From the NCBI GenBank assembly GCA_018818235.1, contig JAHISE010000123.1, forward strand, positions 1-52,048: 52,048 nucleotides of DNA, in the 5' to 3' direction. The notes below the pieces were generated by a model. It was given only the letters and a program-made list of their open reading frames with translations, ran no database searches and was not told the DNA's origin. This DNA is from Patescibacteria group bacterium. GTDB lineage: Bacteria; Patescibacteriota; Gracilibacteria; Peribacterales; Peribacteraceae. Positions within the stretch are counted from its first letter, which is position 1; every line of letters begins with the position of its first letter. The position numbers and the translations under genes were made by a program. This document shows, in pieces, positions 49,993-52,048 of the stretch.

Positions 49993-50234
49993 GTGATTTC
50001 CAATAAGCCATTCAAAGTAGTAAGTAAGGAGCTTAAATTCTATCGAAAAAAAGGCATTCCTATTCCTCATGTTCACGCGGATGATAGATTTACGGAAAGA
50101 GTTAAGATGAGCAATAAACAAAAACTTTTTATCGTAATTGTGACAAATGTGGTAAGGATATGGAGACAACATATGCTCCCAACCGCCCTGAAAAAGTTTA
50201 CTGCGAAGACTGCTACCTCAAAGAGGTCTATTAA
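49993..50234 (+). pseudogene. zinc-ribbon protein gene broken by a frameshift
   Basis: The first half in one frame (KPFKVVSKELKFYRKKGIPI, then ERVKMSNKQKLF) and, after a frameshift near 50130 (a run of T), YRNCDKCGKDMETTYAPNRP, then EKVYCEDCYLKEVY* in another, give together one zinc-ribbon protein of a kind common in CPR genomes (two Cys pairs, CDKC and CEDC). The N-terminal Cys pair seems degraded (ICVISNKPF), a second sign of decay. The stop at 50232-50234 is directly followed by block R9. Sequencing error is possible but the lost Cys argues for a real pseudogene. Confidence 0.75.
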
Positions 50235-50239
50235 ACTCA

Positions 50240-50256
50240 TGTATACAAACTCCTAG
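50240..50256 (+). promoter_or_regulatory. block R9: degenerate TCCTAG copy
   Basis: TGTATA (50240-50245, 4 of 6 to TGGACA), CAAAC, TCCTAG (50251-50256). No usable -10 follows; a stem (AGCAGGA 50255-50261, TCCTGCT 50281-50287) follows instead. Last copy of the series. Confidence 0.55.
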
Positions 50257-50327
50257 CAGGACATAGTCATCCCAGTCCGATCCTGCTCACTGTAATCAGT
50301 TCTTGCTTCCCCCATAATGCAAAAATA

Positions 50328-50360
50328 AAGCTTTATAAAGCTTGCATATTTTGCTATACT
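50328..50360 (+). promoter_or_regulatory. Fic gene promoter with palindromic operator
   Basis: A perfect 16-nt palindrome AAGCTTTATAAAGCTT (50328-50343) sits over the -35 region, followed by an extended -10 TGCTATACT (TATACT at 50355-50360), 20 nt before the ATG at 50381. Autoregulation by the HTH of the Fic protein is a reasonable inference. Confidence 0.6.
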
Positions 50361-50380
50361 ATATAAAGTTACAATTATTC

Positions 50381-51304
50381 ATGAATATCCCCCAAAAACT
50401 TCGGCTTCTTATGCAGATCACCGGGCTTACGCAAACTAAACTTGCTCAGGAGCTTGGGGTGTCATTCGTGTCTCTAAACAGATGGCTTAATAATAAAGCA
50501 GTCCCGCGTGCCGGGATGCAGAAGCGCATCGATGCCTTATGCTTAAAATATGCAGAAATCAAAGATATCCCCGATAAACCGCTTGATGCCAAGATGGCAA
50601 TTCTTTGGTTGAAGAAAAAACAGAATAAAAATTTACTAAATATGATACTCAAATATCCGGATATTCATGATCAATTTGTTCTGGTTCTAACATATACTTC
50701 CAATACTATTGAGGGCAGCACTCTTACCAAAGAAGAAACCGCCGCAGTACTTTTTGATAACGTCACGCTTCCAAACAGAACACTTGTTGAACAAATGGAA
50801 GCAAAAAATCACCAGGCAGCGCTACGTTTTTTGTTTAAATATTTGCAGAACAACAGAAAGATTAATGAAGGTCTAATACTTAAATTACATAGTATCCTCA
50901 TGAACGGGATTCGGGATGATGCAGGAATATATCGGTCTCATGCAGTGAGAATCGTAGGAGCCAATGTGCCGACTGCAAATTATTTAAAAGTACCGACTCT
51001 TATGAAGAAGTTTGTGAACGAAGCATGCCGCTCCAAGAAAAAGACCATGGAATATATTGCAAAAACACATGCCCAATTTGAACAGATCCATCCTTTTTCC
51101 GATGGCAACGGTCGCATTGGACGTCTGATAATGCATGCAATGCTTCTGTGTGCAGGGCTTCCTCCTGCTGTAATCGACCTTAAAAAGAAACGCAGATATT
51201 ATGCCGCATTACAGAAAGCCCAGCTTGAAAGTGATATACCTCCTTTGGAGGAATTCCTATGTGATAGCGTACTGGAAGGGTTTAAGATTTTAGAAAGATC
51301 ATAA
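50381..51304 (+). CDS. HTH-Fic domain protein (adenylyltransferase family)
   Basis: 307 aa from the ATG at 50381; in-frame codons upstream overlap the promoter. N-terminal HTH (LRLLMQITGLTQTKLAQELG, residues 7-60), then a Fic domain with the inhibitory-type motif TSNTIEGS (matching S/T-x3-E-G, intramolecular, class II-like) and the catalytic motif HPFSDGNGRIGR (HxFx(D/E)GNGRxxR), complete, so AMP-transferase activity is expected. HTH-Fic proteins regulate gene expression or modify host proteins; the target here is unknown. Own promoter and operator. Confidence 0.9.
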   Translation: MNIPQKLRLLMQITGLTQTKLAQELGVSFVSLNRWLNNKAVPRAGMQKRIDALCLKYAEIKDIPDKPLDAKMAILWLKKKQNKNLLNMILKYPDIHDQFVLVLTYTSNTIEGSTLTKEETAAVLFDNVTLPNRTLVEQMEAKNHQAALRFLFKYLQNNRKINEGLILKLHSILMNGIRDDAGIYRSHAVRIVGANVPTANYLKVPTLMKKFVNEACRSKKKTMEYIAKTHAQFEQIHPFSDGNGRIGRLIMHAMLLCAGLPPAVIDLKKKRRYYAALQKAQLESDIPPLEEFLCDSVLEGFKILERS

Positions 51305-51336
51305 AGCTTCAACTTCGCTCACCGCAGGCAGTCATA

Positions 51337-51449
51337 ACTTCCTCCACGAGGGAGCTCCAACCTTCGCAGCAGGTTGCCGACCGAAGCTAGCTCGCAGGTG
51401 AGCTTAGGTTGGCTTTTCGACGAAGTCCTGCTGCTTCGGTTGGCAGGCC
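51337..51449. repeat. second copy of the GAGCTCCAACCT repeat
   Basis: GAGGGAGCTCCAACCTTCGC near 51350, then CTGCTGCTTCGGTTGGCAGG near 51428, matching 49187-49266 but with a longer middle. It follows the Fic gene. Confidence 0.75.
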
Positions 51450-51455
51450 ATTTTA

Positions 51456-51628
51456 AGATTCCAGAGGCCAGATTCGCAAACAGATTATAAGATTTTAAGA
51501 TTCCAAATATCGCCATTTGTGGGAATTGGAACCTGAGATCTTGGAATCCCCCTGTGAATCTGGAATTTGTGAATCCGGAATCTTTTTGTGAATCTCTCTG
51601 TGAATCTGGCCCCTGGAATCTGGAATCT
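51456..51628. repeat. GAATCTGGAATC repeat cluster
   Basis: Direct and inverted copies of GTGAATCTGGAATC/GATTCCAGA units (for example near 51459, 51553, 51600, 51618) fill the gap to the TPR gene. Noncoding. Confidence 0.7.
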
Positions 51629-51629
51629 T

Positions 51630-52048
51630 TTATCTGTTTTCCCTAAGCAGTTCATCCATCTCCCCTCTTTTCCCCCTATACCCCTCATCCAACTCCAGCA
51701 CCTTCGCATAAGTCTCCCGTGCCTTATCTTCATCACCTGATTGTAAATATGCTCTTGCCATCTGCCAAAGAGCCGGAACGTAATACGGATCAATATCAAT
51801 CACATCTTGATACTTCTCTATTGCCTTTCCCATATCCCCTTTCATGAACAGAATTCCGGCAAGATTAAAATGTGCGTCCGGCAAATTGGGATTTGCTTCA
51901 ATTGCCTTGGAAGAATATTCCCACGCCAGATCATAGTCTCCGGTTCTGCCATACACTGCCCCCAAGCTTGCAAGTGCGTCCGGGAAGTTGGGATCAATTT
52001 TAAGTGCTTGTTCAAAAAGATCACGAGCGAGGTCCAGTTCACCATTTC
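51630..52048 (-). CDS. TPR-repeat protein, 5' part beyond the window
   Basis: At least 138 aa, open at the right edge, so the start is missing. Repeated 34-aa TPR units are visible (GELDLARDLFEQALKIDPNF, then GDYDLAWEYSSKAIEANPNL, MGKAIEKYQDVIDIDPYY, and DEDKARETYAKVLELDEGY), with a short polar C-terminus (DELLRENR). TPR repeats mediate protein-protein contacts; no enzymatic domain is visible. It may be a chromosomal gene past the end of the integrated element. Confidence 0.85.
   Translation of the reverse strand, partial: NGELDLARDLFEQALKIDPNFPDALASLGAVYGRTGDYDLAWEYSSKAIEANPNLPDAHFNLAGILFMKGDMGKAIEKYQDVIDIDPYYVPALWQMARAYLQSGDEDKARETYAKVLELDEGYRGKRGEMDELLRENR

Larger units (their letters stand above)
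37764..50256. mobile_element. tRNA-Thr-integrated serine-recombinase element with cargo array
   Basis: Inferred from a large serine recombinase ending inside tRNA-Thr, an AAA+ replication-type ATPase, a block of small phage/plasmid-type genes, and a cargo block with shared promoters, toxin-antitoxin genes and a pseudogene. The left boundary is the tRNA. The right boundary is not established: I found no second copy of the tRNA 3' end, and 50256 is only the last punctuation block. The Fic gene and TPR fragment may be inside or outside. Confidence 0.55.

Noticed and set aside
43084..50256. Cargo array as a classical integron with attC sites
   Set aside because: No tyrosine integron integrase is present, the block lacks the RYYYAAC/GTTRRRY pair and the long imperfect hairpin, and most copies carry a -10 with an ATG just after; they behave as promoters.
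43084..50256. CRISPR array
   Set aside because: The copies are irregularly spaced (hundreds to thousands of bases) and separated by genes; there are no cas genes.
37764..52048. Right-hand attachment site of the element
   Set aside because: I looked for a second copy of the tRNA-Thr 3' part (CCGGGGTTCGAATCCCCG and flanks) and found none. The GGGGTTCGA near 39538 belongs to a local inverted repeat.
1..52048. Recoded TGA (as in Gracilibacteria and Absconditabacteria)
   Set aside because: Several well-recognised genes (recR, the histidine kinase, purH) end at TGA or TAA at expected family lengths and have no internal TGA in frame.

Overview
The window looks like a chromosomal segment of a Candidate Phyla Radiation (Patescibacteria) bacterium, possibly a Peregrinibacterium; that placement is inference from gene content, not a computed phylogeny. 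Supporting signs are a compact gene set (recR, purH, rnpB, tRNA-Thr), a PilB/PilC system with many pseudopilins, very large Cys-rich surface proteins, and many start codons with no Shine-Dalgarno sequence and very short leaders. TGA is used as an ordinary stop.

Layout. (1) 0.1-1.2 kb: recR, then a TrpR/YerC-type regulator behind a perfect 30-nt palindrome. (2) 1.2-18.6 kb, minus strand: four large secreted paralogues of 1077, 465, 2670 and 1428 aa. They share one N-terminal domain and differ downstream: DUF4215-type Cys repeats, a metzincin-like protease with four FG-GAP propellers, or a LamG domain. Each has its own promoter. (3) 19.0-21.2 kb, plus strand: a fifth Cys-rich protein with another N-terminus. 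(4) 21.4-22.9 kb: purH. (5) 23.5-37.1 kb: a receiver protein, pilB, pilC, five pilin-like genes (one a 992-aa giant, one fused to a probable propeller) and a sensor histidine kinase. Hairpin repeats fill the gaps. (6) 37.27-37.84 kb: rnpB (minus strand) and tRNA-Thr(TGT).

(7) From the 3' half of tRNA-Thr rightwards lies an integrated mobile element: a large serine recombinase whose reading frame ends antisense inside the tRNA, an AAA+ replication-type ATPase, a run of small phage/plasmid-like genes, and then (43.1-50.3 kb) short cargo units. Nine plus-strand copies of a block (T-N-GACA, five bases, TCCTAG) punctuate this stretch, and two have a diverging minus-strand copy. In six plus copies the block supplies a -35 box and spacer, with a -10 at 17-18 bp and an ATG usually 6-10 nt later, so it is a shared promoter family. 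Three copies (44172, 49152, 50240) have no -10 and no gene immediately downstream. The cargo is small membrane proteins, lipoproteins, three Cys-rich secreted proteins, a YafQ/DinJ-like toxin-antitoxin pair and a frameshifted zinc-ribbon gene. This punctuated cargo region is the best candidate for an undescribed system. I did not find the right-hand attachment site.

(8) 50.3-52.0 kb: a HTH-Fic protein behind a palindromic promoter, repeats, and the 3' part of a TPR gene cut by the window edge.
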